The notes under the pieces are model-generated. The model made no database searches, was not told the DNA's origin, and worked only from the letters and a program-made list of their open reading frames with translations. Of a stretch of 64,000 bases of DNA, positions 17,744 through 25,791 are shown one piece after another. The DNA lies in assembly GCA_019637335.1 (NCBI GenBank), contig JAHBVV010000009.1:144278-208277 (forward strand). The letters run 5' to 3'. Position 1 is the stretch's first letter, and every line of letters begins with the position of its first letter. The stretch is from Candidatus Hydrogenedentota bacterium. GTDB taxonomy: Bacteria; Hydrogenedentota; Hydrogenedentia; Hydrogenedentales; JAEUWI01. Both the position numbers and the translations under genes were made by a program.

Positions 17744-18164
17744 TACAAATCGGCGTCCCATTATAGGAATCGGGATTGGAATTCCCCGCCATATTCGCTC
17801 ACGAACTTCCTTTGCGCATCGTGCGAACACCAGTCATGCCAGCCAGTTAGCCGGGCTGTCGCACCCAATATGGCGCTTCGGCGCGAAACTTGCTCCCTTG
17901 CTTCCGGGCAGTAGTCTCCGGTGAGGCGCGTCCAATCGCCTGGACGCCACGCAGGGTCCAGTTGCAGGGGAGGGGGCTCCTGCAACTGGACCGGGGGTGC
18001 GGACCATGCCGGCATTCATGACCGACCGGCGTTTTCGCCCGCCACGTGTCCCCGCGTAGCATCCCGGCTTGCATCACCCCGCAACGGTCCGTAGAATCCC
18101 TTGCAGGCGCAGCGCCAGCGGGGGCATTGATACTACCGACCGTGCGACAGGAGCCGGGCAGGCC
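17744..18164. other. Intergenic region without a convincing gene
   Basis: About 420 bases. A minus-strand open frame (84 codons, 18015-17761) has no ribosome site or recognisable motif. The notable structure is the 14-bp inverted repeat at 17955-17992. No terminator with a T run was found after bpt. Confidence 0.5.
17955..17992. repeat. Perfect 14-bp inverted repeat
   Basis: GGTCCAGTTGCAGG and its exact complement flank a 10-base purine-rich loop. There is no T run, so it is not a standard terminator. It may be a palindromic repeat unit or an RNA structure in the leader of the MscS gene. Confidence 0.6.
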
Positions 18165-20396
18165 TTGCATAATCACCTACCACGCAACATATTCCTTTTT
18201 TCGCTTTTCCTGCTCGCGGCGTTTGCGCGCGCGCAGGCCCCCGAGCGCGCGGATGCCGCCCCCGATTCCGTGGCGGAGGCTGCGCAACCGGCCCAGGGAT
18301 CGCCCCGCGCGACGGTCCGCACCTTCTTCGAATCCATGCAGGCCTTCAGATCGGGGAATGAACTGCGCCTGCTTGATGCGGTGAATTGTCTCTATCTCGG
18401 CGACGGGCTCACGGATGACGTGCGCGTGAACCAGGGGGCGAGCCCCGCGCAGACGATTTACGCCGTGATGGAGCAGGTCCAGTTTGACCTTGGGGCCATC
18501 CCGGAGGCGCCCCAGGGCGACGACTATACCCTGCGGCTGGGCGCGGGCGATGGGGCGCCCGTGCTCTACCTGCACCGCTACGAAGACGATGGGCTCTGGC
18601 GTTTCAGTTCCCGCACCCTGGACCCGGCCCACCTCGATCGGCTCGCCGCGCACGCCGCGGAGCGCGCCAGCGCCAGCGAGCCGGAGTTGGCGCGTTTTGT
18701 TCCGCGGTTCCGCTCCCCGCGCGCGGCGCTGGAGGTTTTTATCAAGGGGATGCGCGGCGAAGACGGCTACACCCGCGCGGACGCGATCGGCGCCCTCGAT
18801 CTTTCCGCGGTAAACCCGGTCGATCGGCCGGCGGTGGGGGAGAGCAAAGCCTCGGATCTCCTGGCGGTCATCGAGCGCACCCGGCCGGTCATTCTTGCCG
18901 AGATCCCGCCGGATTCGAGCGGCGAAACCTACGTCTATTTTCAGGATCCGTTGGGCGCGGGCAGTATCGTGCTGGCGCCATTGCCCGATCTGGACGAACC
19001 GGAATTGCGGGCCTGGCGCTTCACGAAGGGCACCCTCGAGCGCCTGGAGGCGCTGTACCTGAACTACCGGGACCAACCGCCGCTGGCCGGAGCGGGCGCG
19101 GCCTCCGCGCAGCGCCCCTGGTCCAACCGGATCCGGGACTGGATACATCAGTACAACCCGGCGCTCATGGAGTCGCCCCTGTACCTGCGGAACTACCAGT
19201 GGCTGGGCCTGCTGCTCCTCGTGGGGCTCGGGGTGCTCGTCAGCCGAATGCTCACACTCCTCGTCGGGGTGTTTCTGCGCTACTGGTTCCGGCGCAAGGG
19301 CTACGCCTACGACCGTCGCCTCGAGCGGGAATTCATTCTGCCGATCCGGATCTCGCTTATGGTCTGGGTCTGGCTCCTGGGCCTCACCCTGCTCGGCTTG
19401 AACCCCGCCGTGCTTCAGTATCTTCGCGTCGCCGCGTTCTTCGTGACCGCCGCCGGGGCCGTGTGGGCCAGCTACCGCCTGGTCGATATCGTCGGGCGCT
19501 ACCTTTCCCAGCGCGCGCAGGCCACCCCCAGCAAGTACGACGACCTCCTCGTCCCCATTGTTGTGCGGACGCTCAAGATCTTCATCATCGTTGCCGGCAT
19601 TGTCGCCTTCGCCTACCAGTTCACCACCGATCCGGCCGGGCTTATTACGGGCCTCGGCCTCGGCGGCCTGGCCTTTGCGCTTGCGGCCAAGGATGTCGTC
19701 GCCAACGTCTTCGGCTCCATCACCATTTTGATGGACCGCCCATTCCGCATTGGCGACTGGGTCACGATCGGCACTATAGACGGGACCGTGGAGGAGGTGG
19801 GTATCCGGAGCACCCGCATCCGGACCTTTTACAACTCGCTGATAACCGTCCCGAATTCCGCCATAACCAATACCCATATCGACAATATGGGCCGCCGCCG
19901 CTACCGCCGCATCAAGACAACGCTCGCGATCGCCTACGATACGCCGCCCGATGCCATTGAGGCGTTCTGCGAGGGCATCCGGGAGCTGATCCGGCAACAT
20001 CCCTACACCCGCAAGGACTACTATCACGTCTATCTGAACGATTTCGGCGCATCGTCGCTCGACATCCTGCTATACTGCTTCGTCGAGACGCCTGATTGGG
20101 GGACCGAGCTGCGGGAACGCCATCGCCTGCTGCTGGATATTGTCCGGCTCGCGGCGGACTTGCGCGTGGAGTTCGCGTTCCCGACGCGCACGCTGTACAT
20201 GCGCGAGGATGCCGCCCCCCAACGGGATATAACCTCGGATGAACGCGCCGCTTCCGGCGCGGAAACCGGTCTGCGCGCCGCGCGCGGCATTCTGCGCCGC
20301 CACGGCGGCCCGCCCGGCGTGATTCCGCCGCCGGTCTCCTACGAGCATCCCGAGTTCAATGCGCGCCCACAACATGGAGAAGACGACGATGAGTGA
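18165..20396 (+). CDS. Mechanosensitive ion channel (MscS family) with large N-terminal periplasmic domain
   Basis: About 743 residues. A signal peptide (LFSLFLLAAFARAQA) is followed by a periplasmic domain of roughly 300 residues and then five transmembrane helices between about 345 and 530. The MscS pore and beta domain are clear: GLGLGGLAFALAAKDVVANV near residue 504, then DRPFRIGDWV and VPNSAITNTHI. The C-terminal cytoplasmic vestibule domain is complete. This is the large-MscS layout (like MscK or YbdG relatives). The start is uncertain: TTG at 18165 gives the signal peptide directly, with AGGAG 13 bases upstream. The gene overlaps the next by 8 bases. Confidence 0.85.
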   Translation: MHNHLPRNIFLFSLFLLAAFARAQAPERADAAPDSVAEAAQPAQGSPRATVRTFFESMQAFRSGNELRLLDAVNCLYLGDGLTDDVRVNQGASPAQTIYAVMEQVQFDLGAIPEAPQGDDYTLRLGAGDGAPVLYLHRYEDDGLWRFSSRTLDPAHLDRLAAHAAERASASEPELARFVPRFRSPRAALEVFIKGMRGEDGYTRADAIGALDLSAVNPVDRPAVGESKASDLLAVIERTRPVILAEIPPDSSGETYVYFQDPLGAGSIVLAPLPDLDEPELRAWRFTKGTLERLEALYLNYRDQPPLAGAGAASAQRPWSNRIRDWIHQYNPALMESPLYLRNYQWLGLLLLVGLGVLVSRMLTLLVGVFLRYWFRRKGYAYDRRLEREFILPIRISLMVWVWLLGLTLLGLNPAVLQYLRVAAFFVTAAGAVWASYRLVDIVGRYLSQRAQATPSKYDDLLVPIVVRTLKIFIIVAGIVAFAYQFTTDPAGLITGLGLGGLAFALAAKDVVANVFGSITILMDRPFRIGDWVTIGTIDGTVEEVGIRSTRIRTFYNSLITVPNSAITNTHIDNMGRRRYRRIKTTLAIAYDTPPDAIEAFCEGIRELIRQHPYTRKDYYHVYLNDFGASSLDILLYCFVETPDWGTELRERHRLLLDIVRLAADLRVEFAFPTRTLYMREDAAPQRDITSDERAASGAETGLRAARGILRRHGGPPGVIPPPVSYEHPEFNARPQHGEDDDE

Positions 20397-20640
20397 CCCC
20401 GCCGACAAACAGCATGAAACGGCTCCGGAATGGCCCCCGCCGCCTTCCGTTCCGAAGGACGATCCCTACCCGCGCATGATTCTGGTTTGCTTCGCGCTGT
20501 TCCTATTGATCGGCATGGTGATCTTTGGGGTGCTGGTCGTGGACATGACCCAGCGCACGCAACGGCGTGTTGGGCCGCCGCCTCCCGCGTCCCAGCCCGC
20601 CGTGGAGGCGCCCGCCGCCGAAGGCTCAGGCCCCGGCTGA
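20389..20640 (+). CDS. Small single-span membrane protein
   Basis: An 83-residue protein with one transmembrane helix (about residues 30-51) between two Pro-rich flanks. The ATG lies inside the last codons of the mscS-type gene with GGAGAAGA ahead of it, so the two are translationally coupled. The N-terminal side is acidic and the C-terminal side Pro/Ala-rich. I know no family for it; a channel-associated accessory role is only inferred from the overlap. Confidence 0.6.
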   Translation: MSDPADKQHETAPEWPPPPSVPKDDPYPRMILVCFALFLLIGMVIFGVLVVDMTQRTQRRVGPPPPASQPAVEAPAAEGSGPG

Positions 20641-21558
20641 CTCTTCCGCCGGAGCCAGGCCGATGCCCCACTGGTACACCGAACCCGGGCCGGATTCCGC
20701 TTTCGCCTGGTTTAACGCCTGTTCCAGCCGCGGGAGGAGGGTGTCCAAATCGCCGCCGTCCTCCGGAAGGCCCACAATGCTCGCGCTGAACGTCAGCTCA
20801 ATGCCCGCGACCGCGGTGGCGATCGTCGCCAGTTGCTGCTGAATGCGGCGCGTGAGAATCGCGGCCCCCGCGCGGTTCGTCTCCGGGAGGAACAGGATGA
20901 ATTTTCCGCCTTGATGCCGTCCCGCCGTATCCATCGCCCGGATGCTCGTCAAGATGACGCCCGCCAGGCAGGTCAGCAGCAAGTCGCCCATCGCCACGCC
21001 GCCATCCTCGTTCACAATCGAAAATGAATCGACATCCAGCATGACCAGGCTTGCTTCGCGCTTGTAGCGGGCGGCCCGAAGCAGCTCCTCCTCCAGTTCC
21101 TTTTCCAGCGCCGGCCGGTTCAGCAGCCGGGTCAGCGGGTCCACCCGCACCATCTCCTCGTAGGACCGGCGCCGTTCCAGCACGGCCTGAACCCGGGCCA
21201 CGAGAATCACGGGGTCGAATGGCTTCGTGATACAGTCGTCCACCCCGCTCCGCAGCGCGCGGACGTGGCTCTCCGTCTGGCCTCCTTCGACCAGGTACAG
21301 GAACGGAATCTCGCGGGTCACGGGATTCATCATGCACTTCTCGCGCAATCGGGCTCCGTCCATATCCACGATTGCGTGTTCGGTTACGATGAGATCAACG
21401 GGCCCGTCCTTCAGCCGTTTCAGCGCCTCCCAGCCATCCGAGGCGGAACGCACCCGGAAATTGGCCCGCGTGAGATAATCGCGCATGAGGTGCAGCGCAT
21501 TCGCATCGCCTTCCACTACCAGAACACTGCGCTGGCGGGCGTCGGGTATACTTGTCAT
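20626..21558 (-). CDS. Response regulator with degenerate REC and degenerate GGDEF domains
   Basis: A 310-residue protein. REC domain, residues 10-130: the phosphoacceptor Asp is replaced by Glu (LIVTEHAIVDMDG, E60), the N-terminal acidic cluster reads VVEGDA, and the conserved Lys (TKPF, K112) is kept. GGDEF domain, residues 138-300: the entry motif DPLTRLLNR and LDVDSF remain, but the signature reads RHQGGKFILFLP (residues 214-225), so GGDEF has become QGGKF. Diguanylate cyclase activity and normal phosphorylation are therefore unlikely; it may act as a fixed-state or ligand-binding protein. AGGAAG precedes the ATG at 21558. It follows nhaA on the same strand by 40 bases. Confidence 0.88.
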   Translation of the reverse strand: MTSIPDARQRSVLVVEGDANALHLMRDYLTRANFRVRSASDGWEALKRLKDGPVDLIVTEHAIVDMDGARLREKCMMNPVTREIPFLYLVEGGQTESHVRALRSGVDDCITKPFDPVILVARVQAVLERRRSYEEMVRVDPLTRLLNRPALEKELEEELLRAARYKREASLVMLDVDSFSIVNEDGGVAMGDLLLTCLAGVILTSIRAMDTAGRHQGGKFILFLPETNRAGAAILTRRIQQQLATIATAVAGIELTFSASIVGLPEDGGDLDTLLPRLEQALNQAKAESGPGSVYQWGIGLAPAEESAGA

Positions 21559-21598
21559 TGGGTACTTCCTGTTACGCGGGGCGCGCCGCGCGCAATTC

Positions 21599-23032
21599 CT
21601 AATGGTGATCGTGACCGTGCGTCTCCGATGAGGCGCGATCCGCCGGGCGTCCCGCCAGCAGAAGCACCGCCGAGCCGCAGACGCCCGCAACCAGACTGGC
21701 CGCAAGCGTCCCTACTTTCGCTCCGGTAAGCATCTCCACCACGTGGCTCGCGGTCTCCACGGAGCCGTGGCCCGCGTCGTGGCCCGCCGGGAAGGCCAGC
21801 CCCCCGATAAACAGCGACATCGTAAATCCGATGCCCGCAAGCCACGACACGCCCCAGAGCTGTAACCAGCGGACACCCTGGGGCAATTCGGCCAGGCCGG
21901 ACCGCACCGCAAGCCACGACGCCCCCATGATACCCGCCTGCTTGCCAAGCAGCAACCCCGCCGCGACACCGAGGGTTACGGGCTCCAGCAGCAGCGACCC
22001 AAGCTGTGAAAACTCGAGATGCACCCCGGAATTTGCGAAGGCGAAGATCGGCATGATGATGAAAGCCGTAATCGGGTGCAGCTTGTGTTCGATGCGTTGC
22101 AAGGGAGCCTCCACGTGCACGCACTCCTCCTCGATCGCGCGCACGACGCGCTGCTGCTTTGAATTGACCTGCAATGCGCTTTCACTTCGCTCGGCTTCAC
22201 GGAACCGGTCGAGCAATTGGCCCACCCGGCTGATAAACAGGGGCGACTCGTAGCGGGCATCGGCCGGAATCGTGAAGGCGAAAAGCACACCCGCGACCGT
22301 CGCGTGTACGCCCGAGAGGAAGAACTCCACCCAGATGACAACAAACATAAGCGTGAACACGAGCGCGTTGCGCACCCCGATCCGCGCAAAGAAGAACGAA
22401 AGCACGATCATGCCCAACCCCACGAGGAGCGGGCGCGTGGCGATTGTATCCGTGTAGAACAGCGCGATTACCGCCACGGAACCGAGGTCGTCCACGATGG
22501 CCAGCGCGATAAGAAACACCGCCAGGGAGGGCGGGACGCGCCGCGTCAGAAGCCCCAGGATCCCCGCGCAGAAGGCGATGTCCGTGGCCATGGGAATGCC
22601 CCAGCCCGGCGCGCCATCGCCTCCGATGTTGATCGCGCTATAGATGATCGCCGGGCACGCCATGCCCCCGATCGCCGCGAGAATCGGGAGTAGCGCCTTC
22701 CGGAACGACGCCAGTTCCCCCACCAGCAGCTCCCGCTTGATTTCCAGCCCCACCATGAAGAAGAAAATCGCCATGAGCCCGTCGTTCACCAGGTGGTGGA
22801 GCGATTTCGCGATTACTTCCCCGTGAATATAGAAGCCGAGGTTGACATGCCAGAGTTCCGCGTACCACTCGTATACCGGAACACCGAGGACCTTAATGCC
22901 GCAATTCGCCAGGAAAAACGCGCTGGCCGAGGCCGCCAGCAGGAACACCGCCGCCATCGCGCCGTGGTGCAGCAACTTCTGCAGCGTGGAGACCTGGTCA
23001 AGCGGCGGCGGATTCGGGGACTTGGCTCTCAT
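21599..23032 (-). CDS. nhaA: Na+/H+ antiporter NhaA
   Basis: A 477-residue inner-membrane antiporter exchanging protons for sodium. The ion-binding pair lies in IALAIVDDLGSVAV (D181 and D182), with ATDIAFCAGILGLL (D151) before it and MVGLEIKRELLVGEL near residue 93. About 12 helices are predicted. It is somewhat longer than the E. coli protein (388 residues) because of a charged insertion near 275-310 and an extra C-terminal helix ending in a His-rich tail (THGHDHH). A fused membrane extension is common in divergent NhaA. It is probably transcribed with the degenerate response regulator downstream. Confidence 0.95.
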   Translation of the reverse strand: MRAKSPNPPPLDQVSTLQKLLHHGAMAAVFLLAASASAFFLANCGIKVLGVPVYEWYAELWHVNLGFYIHGEVIAKSLHHLVNDGLMAIFFFMVGLEIKRELLVGELASFRKALLPILAAIGGMACPAIIYSAINIGGDGAPGWGIPMATDIAFCAGILGLLTRRVPPSLAVFLIALAIVDDLGSVAVIALFYTDTIATRPLLVGLGMIVLSFFFARIGVRNALVFTLMFVVIWVEFFLSGVHATVAGVLFAFTIPADARYESPLFISRVGQLLDRFREAERSESALQVNSKQQRVVRAIEEECVHVEAPLQRIEHKLHPITAFIIMPIFAFANSGVHLEFSQLGSLLLEPVTLGVAAGLLLGKQAGIMGASWLAVRSGLAELPQGVRWLQLWGVSWLAGIGFTMSLFIGGLAFPAGHDAGHGSVETASHVVEMLTGAKVGTLAASLVAGVCGSAVLLLAGRPADRASSETHGHDHH

Positions 23033-23415
23033 TCCAATAAGGTTCCTGACTGGTCGGGTATCGCCGGCTGAACCGCCTGGCCGCCACGGATTGCGGGCCG
23101 GGCCGTAAGCCTGTGGCTCGACATCGGCTGAGGCGCGTATTCTTGTGCATTCAATGGAGTAGTGTCAAGCTACTTTTGCGTTCCATGCGTGTGCGGCGGG
23201 GTCTGTCCGCGCCGCACCGTTGCGCCGGCCCGGCCATTGGCGGAGGCCGCCGCGCACCCGTTGCACTCCCTCAAATGCTTGGTATATACTGGGGCTCCCA
23301 TGGCGGGTACAGCAGTTCGATCGCCGCCTGGCGGCGTACGGTACGGCTCCAGGGCGCGGCGATTCAGGTTCGGGGATGCTGCTCTGGGGGGCCCGCATCA
23401 CGCACGGAGAATGTC
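23033..23415. other. Intergenic region upstream of gltA
   Basis: About 380 bases between divergent nhaA and gltA. A plausible gltA promoter lies at 23261-23290. The frame open upstream of gltA is not supported by a ribosome site or by family length. Confidence 0.6.
23261..23290 (+). promoter_or_regulatory. Putative gltA promoter
   Basis: TTGCAC, an 18-base spacer, then TATACT (or TATATA with 16 bases). The start codon is 126 bases downstream. Confidence 0.45.
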
Positions 23416-24681
23416 ATGAGTAGTGCCACAATAACGGTGGGCGATAAGGAAAACACCTTTCCTTCTTTCGTCGGGTCGGAGAACGAGGTCGCCATTGATT
23501 GCACGCACCTGCGCAAGTCAACCGGCGCCATCACCTACGACCCCGGTTACGGCAACACAGGATCCTGCAAGAGCGCTATCACATATATTGACGGCGAAAA
23601 GGGAATCCTGCGGTACCGCGGCTACCCAATCGAGGATCTCGTCGGGCGGCTTCGATTCTCCCAGGTCGCGTACCTCCTCATTCATGGCGAATTGCCCGAT
23701 GAGGCCCAGTTCCGAAGCTGGCGCGACGAACTCACCCGCAACAGCCTCGTGCACGAGAGCCTGCTGAAGTTCTTCGACCACTTCCCGGTCACCGCGCACC
23801 CCATGAACATTCTGGCCTCGATGATTTCGTCGATGTCGTCCTTTTACCCCTATGACGCCGAGGACGAACAGCACATTAACCTCAACGTCATGCGCCTGCT
23901 GGGCCAGGTAAAGACCCTCGCCGCGTTTTCCTACAAGAAATCCGTCGGCCAGCCCGTGGTCTACCCGCTCAACGAACTGAGCTACGCCGGCAATTTCCTG
24001 CGCATGATGTTTGCCCAGCCCACCGAGGAGTACGTTGTCTCGCCCGTGCTTGAAAAGGCCCTCGACGCCCTTCTCATCCTGCACGCGGACCACGAGCAGA
24101 ATTGCAGCACATCCACCGTCCGCATGGTCGGCAGCAGCCGGGCCAACCTCTACGCCTCGATCTCGTCCGGCGTTAACGCGCTCTGGGGGCCGCTGCACGG
24201 CGGCGCCAATCAGGCCGTGCTCGAAATGCTCGAACAGATCCAGGCCGACGGCGGCGACTACAAGAAGTACGTTGAAAAGGCCAAGGACAAGGACGACAGC
24301 TTCCGGTTGATGGGATTTGGCCACCGCGTATACCGCAACTTCGATCCGCGCGCCAAGCTGCTTCGCGCCTCCTGCGACGCCGTGCTCAATGAACTCGGCA
24401 TCAACGATCCGCTCCTCGATATCGCCAAGAACCTCGAGGAAATCGCCCTGCACGACGATTTCTTCATCGAGCGAAAGCTCTACCCGAATGTCGATTTCTA
24501 CAGCGGCATCATCTACCGCGCGCTCGGCATCCCCACCGAAATGTTCACCGTGCTCTTCTCGATCGGGCGCATGCCCGGCTGGATCGCGCACTGGCACGAA
24601 ATGCGCGCCGATCCCGACTTCCGCATCCACCGCCCGCGCCAGATTTACGTCGGGCCAACCCTGCGCCGCCTGGATTCCTGA
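23416..24681 (+). CDS. gltA: Citrate synthase
   Basis: A 421-residue type II-like citrate synthase condensing acetyl-CoA and oxaloacetate in the TCA cycle. The active-site His segments are WGPLHGGANQAVLEML near residue 256 and GFGHRVYRNFDPRAK near 302. The catalytic Asp lies in NVDFYSGIIYRALGIPTEMF near 358. GILRYRGYPIEDL near residue 62 is also diagnostic. The ATG at 23416 is preceded by GGAGA and fits family length; a longer upstream frame is spurious. It ends at a hairpin terminator, so it is monocistronic. Confidence 0.96.
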   Translation: MSSATITVGDKENTFPSFVGSENEVAIDCTHLRKSTGAITYDPGYGNTGSCKSAITYIDGEKGILRYRGYPIEDLVGRLRFSQVAYLLIHGELPDEAQFRSWRDELTRNSLVHESLLKFFDHFPVTAHPMNILASMISSMSSFYPYDAEDEQHINLNVMRLLGQVKTLAAFSYKKSVGQPVVYPLNELSYAGNFLRMMFAQPTEEYVVSPVLEKALDALLILHADHEQNCSTSTVRMVGSSRANLYASISSGVNALWGPLHGGANQAVLEMLEQIQADGGDYKKYVEKAKDKDDSFRLMGFGHRVYRNFDPRAKLLRASCDAVLNELGINDPLLDIAKNLEEIALHDDFFIERKLYPNVDFYSGIIYRALGIPTEMFTVLFSIGRMPGWIAHWHEMRADPDFRIHRPRQIYVGPTLRRLDS

Positions 24682-24715
24682 CCCCGCCCCGCGCAATAGC
24701 CATCGAAGTACTTGC

Positions 24716-24752
24716 CGCCCGGTAGCGACGAACACGCTGCCGGGCGTTCTTG
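24716..24752 (+). terminator. Putative gltA terminator
   Basis: CGCCCGGTAGCG pairs with CGCTGCCGGGCG (one G-U) around a 7-base loop, followed by TTCTTGT. Confidence 0.65.
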
Positions 24753-24860
24753 TATGGCGCGCCCCGCGCATAGCCCGCTTGAACCGGCGCGGCCGCGCGC
24801 GGCACACTCTAAGCACAGGCCATAGCGCCGCGCCCGCGGCAAACGGAAAGGCAGCGCAAC

Positions 24861-25766
24861 GTGTCCCTGAAAAACCGCCTGGCCGCCTGGTTCGGCAAAG
24901 AGAATCCCGCCGGCGCGGAAAGCTCCGTTGCGGCCGGAACCGAGGAAACCGAAGCAGCCCCGCCGCCGCCCGCCTCCGAAGCAACCGATGGCCCGGCCAT
25001 GCCCGCGCAGGATTTTCCCGAGCCCGCCTCCCTGCACGAGCTGGCGGCGATTACGGGATCCGCCGGGCGCATCGAGGCCGCGTTGGAGAAGGGCGCGGAT
25101 CCGGCGCTCCGCGACAGCGAAGGGAGGACCCCGCTGCACATCGCGGCCATGAATGGGAACGCCGAGTTAATCGATTTGCTCAGCGGCCACCTGATTTCGG
25201 TGGACCCCTACGACAACTACCGGATATCGCCGCTCCTCTACGCCCTCCGCTCGCCGCATCCCGGGGCGCCGGAAGCCGCGACGCGCCTCATCGCGAAGGG
25301 CGCCGTGCTCACGCTCAATGTGGCCTTCCGCATGGGCGACCTGCACCTGATCAACCGCCTTTTCTCCGAAAACAAAGACGCCCTGAAGTCCTGCAAGGCT
25401 CCCGAGGAACTCCTCACGGACCTGGTGGCGGCGATTCGCGGCGCGTGCGACGAGAAAATCGCCGCCAGGAATGCCCGGGGCGACGACGCGGCCGTGGAAG
25501 CCATCGAATCGGAGGTAATCGAACGCTACCTGCCCGTCATCCACCGCGTCGCCGATCAGGGTGTTCACCCGGATACCTTCGATATGGCCGGCCGTCCCGC
25601 GCTGTTCGAGGCGATCCGGTTTTCGAGCACCGTCCTCGCGGAATTCCTCCTGAAACTCGGCGCCGATCCCGATTTCGAAGCGGCGGACGGCCAAACACCG
25701 GCGCAGGCCGCCGGCGGCGCGCACCCGCGCATGCAGGCCCTGTTTCAGGAGTGTGGCGCGGAGTAG
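24861..25766 (+). CDS. Ankyrin-repeat protein
   Basis: A 301-residue protein. Residues 13-55 are an Ala/Pro/Glu-rich linker. Ankyrin-type repeats are visible near 58-85 (LHELAAITGSAGRIEAALEK), near 91-120 (EGRTPLHIAAMNGNAELIDL) and near 240-295 (GRPALFEAIRFSSTVLAEFL then GADPDFEAADGQTPAQAAGG). The middle is a degenerate helical region. No signal peptide. Such proteins usually bind partner proteins. It starts at GTG 24861 and ends 25 bases before the metal ATPase start, so the two may share a transcript. Confidence 0.82.
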   Translation: MSLKNRLAAWFGKENPAGAESSVAAGTEETEAAPPPPASEATDGPAMPAQDFPEPASLHELAAITGSAGRIEAALEKGADPALRDSEGRTPLHIAAMNGNAELIDLLSGHLISVDPYDNYRISPLLYALRSPHPGAPEAATRLIAKGAVLTLNVAFRMGDLHLINRLFSENKDALKSCKAPEELLTDLVAAIRGACDEKIAARNARGDDAAVEAIESEVIERYLPVIHRVADQGVHPDTFDMAGRPALFEAIRFSSTVLAEFLLKLGADPDFEAADGQTPAQAAGGAHPRMQALFQECGAE

Positions 25767-25791
25767 ACTTAAGGATTCGCGGAAAGTCGCC

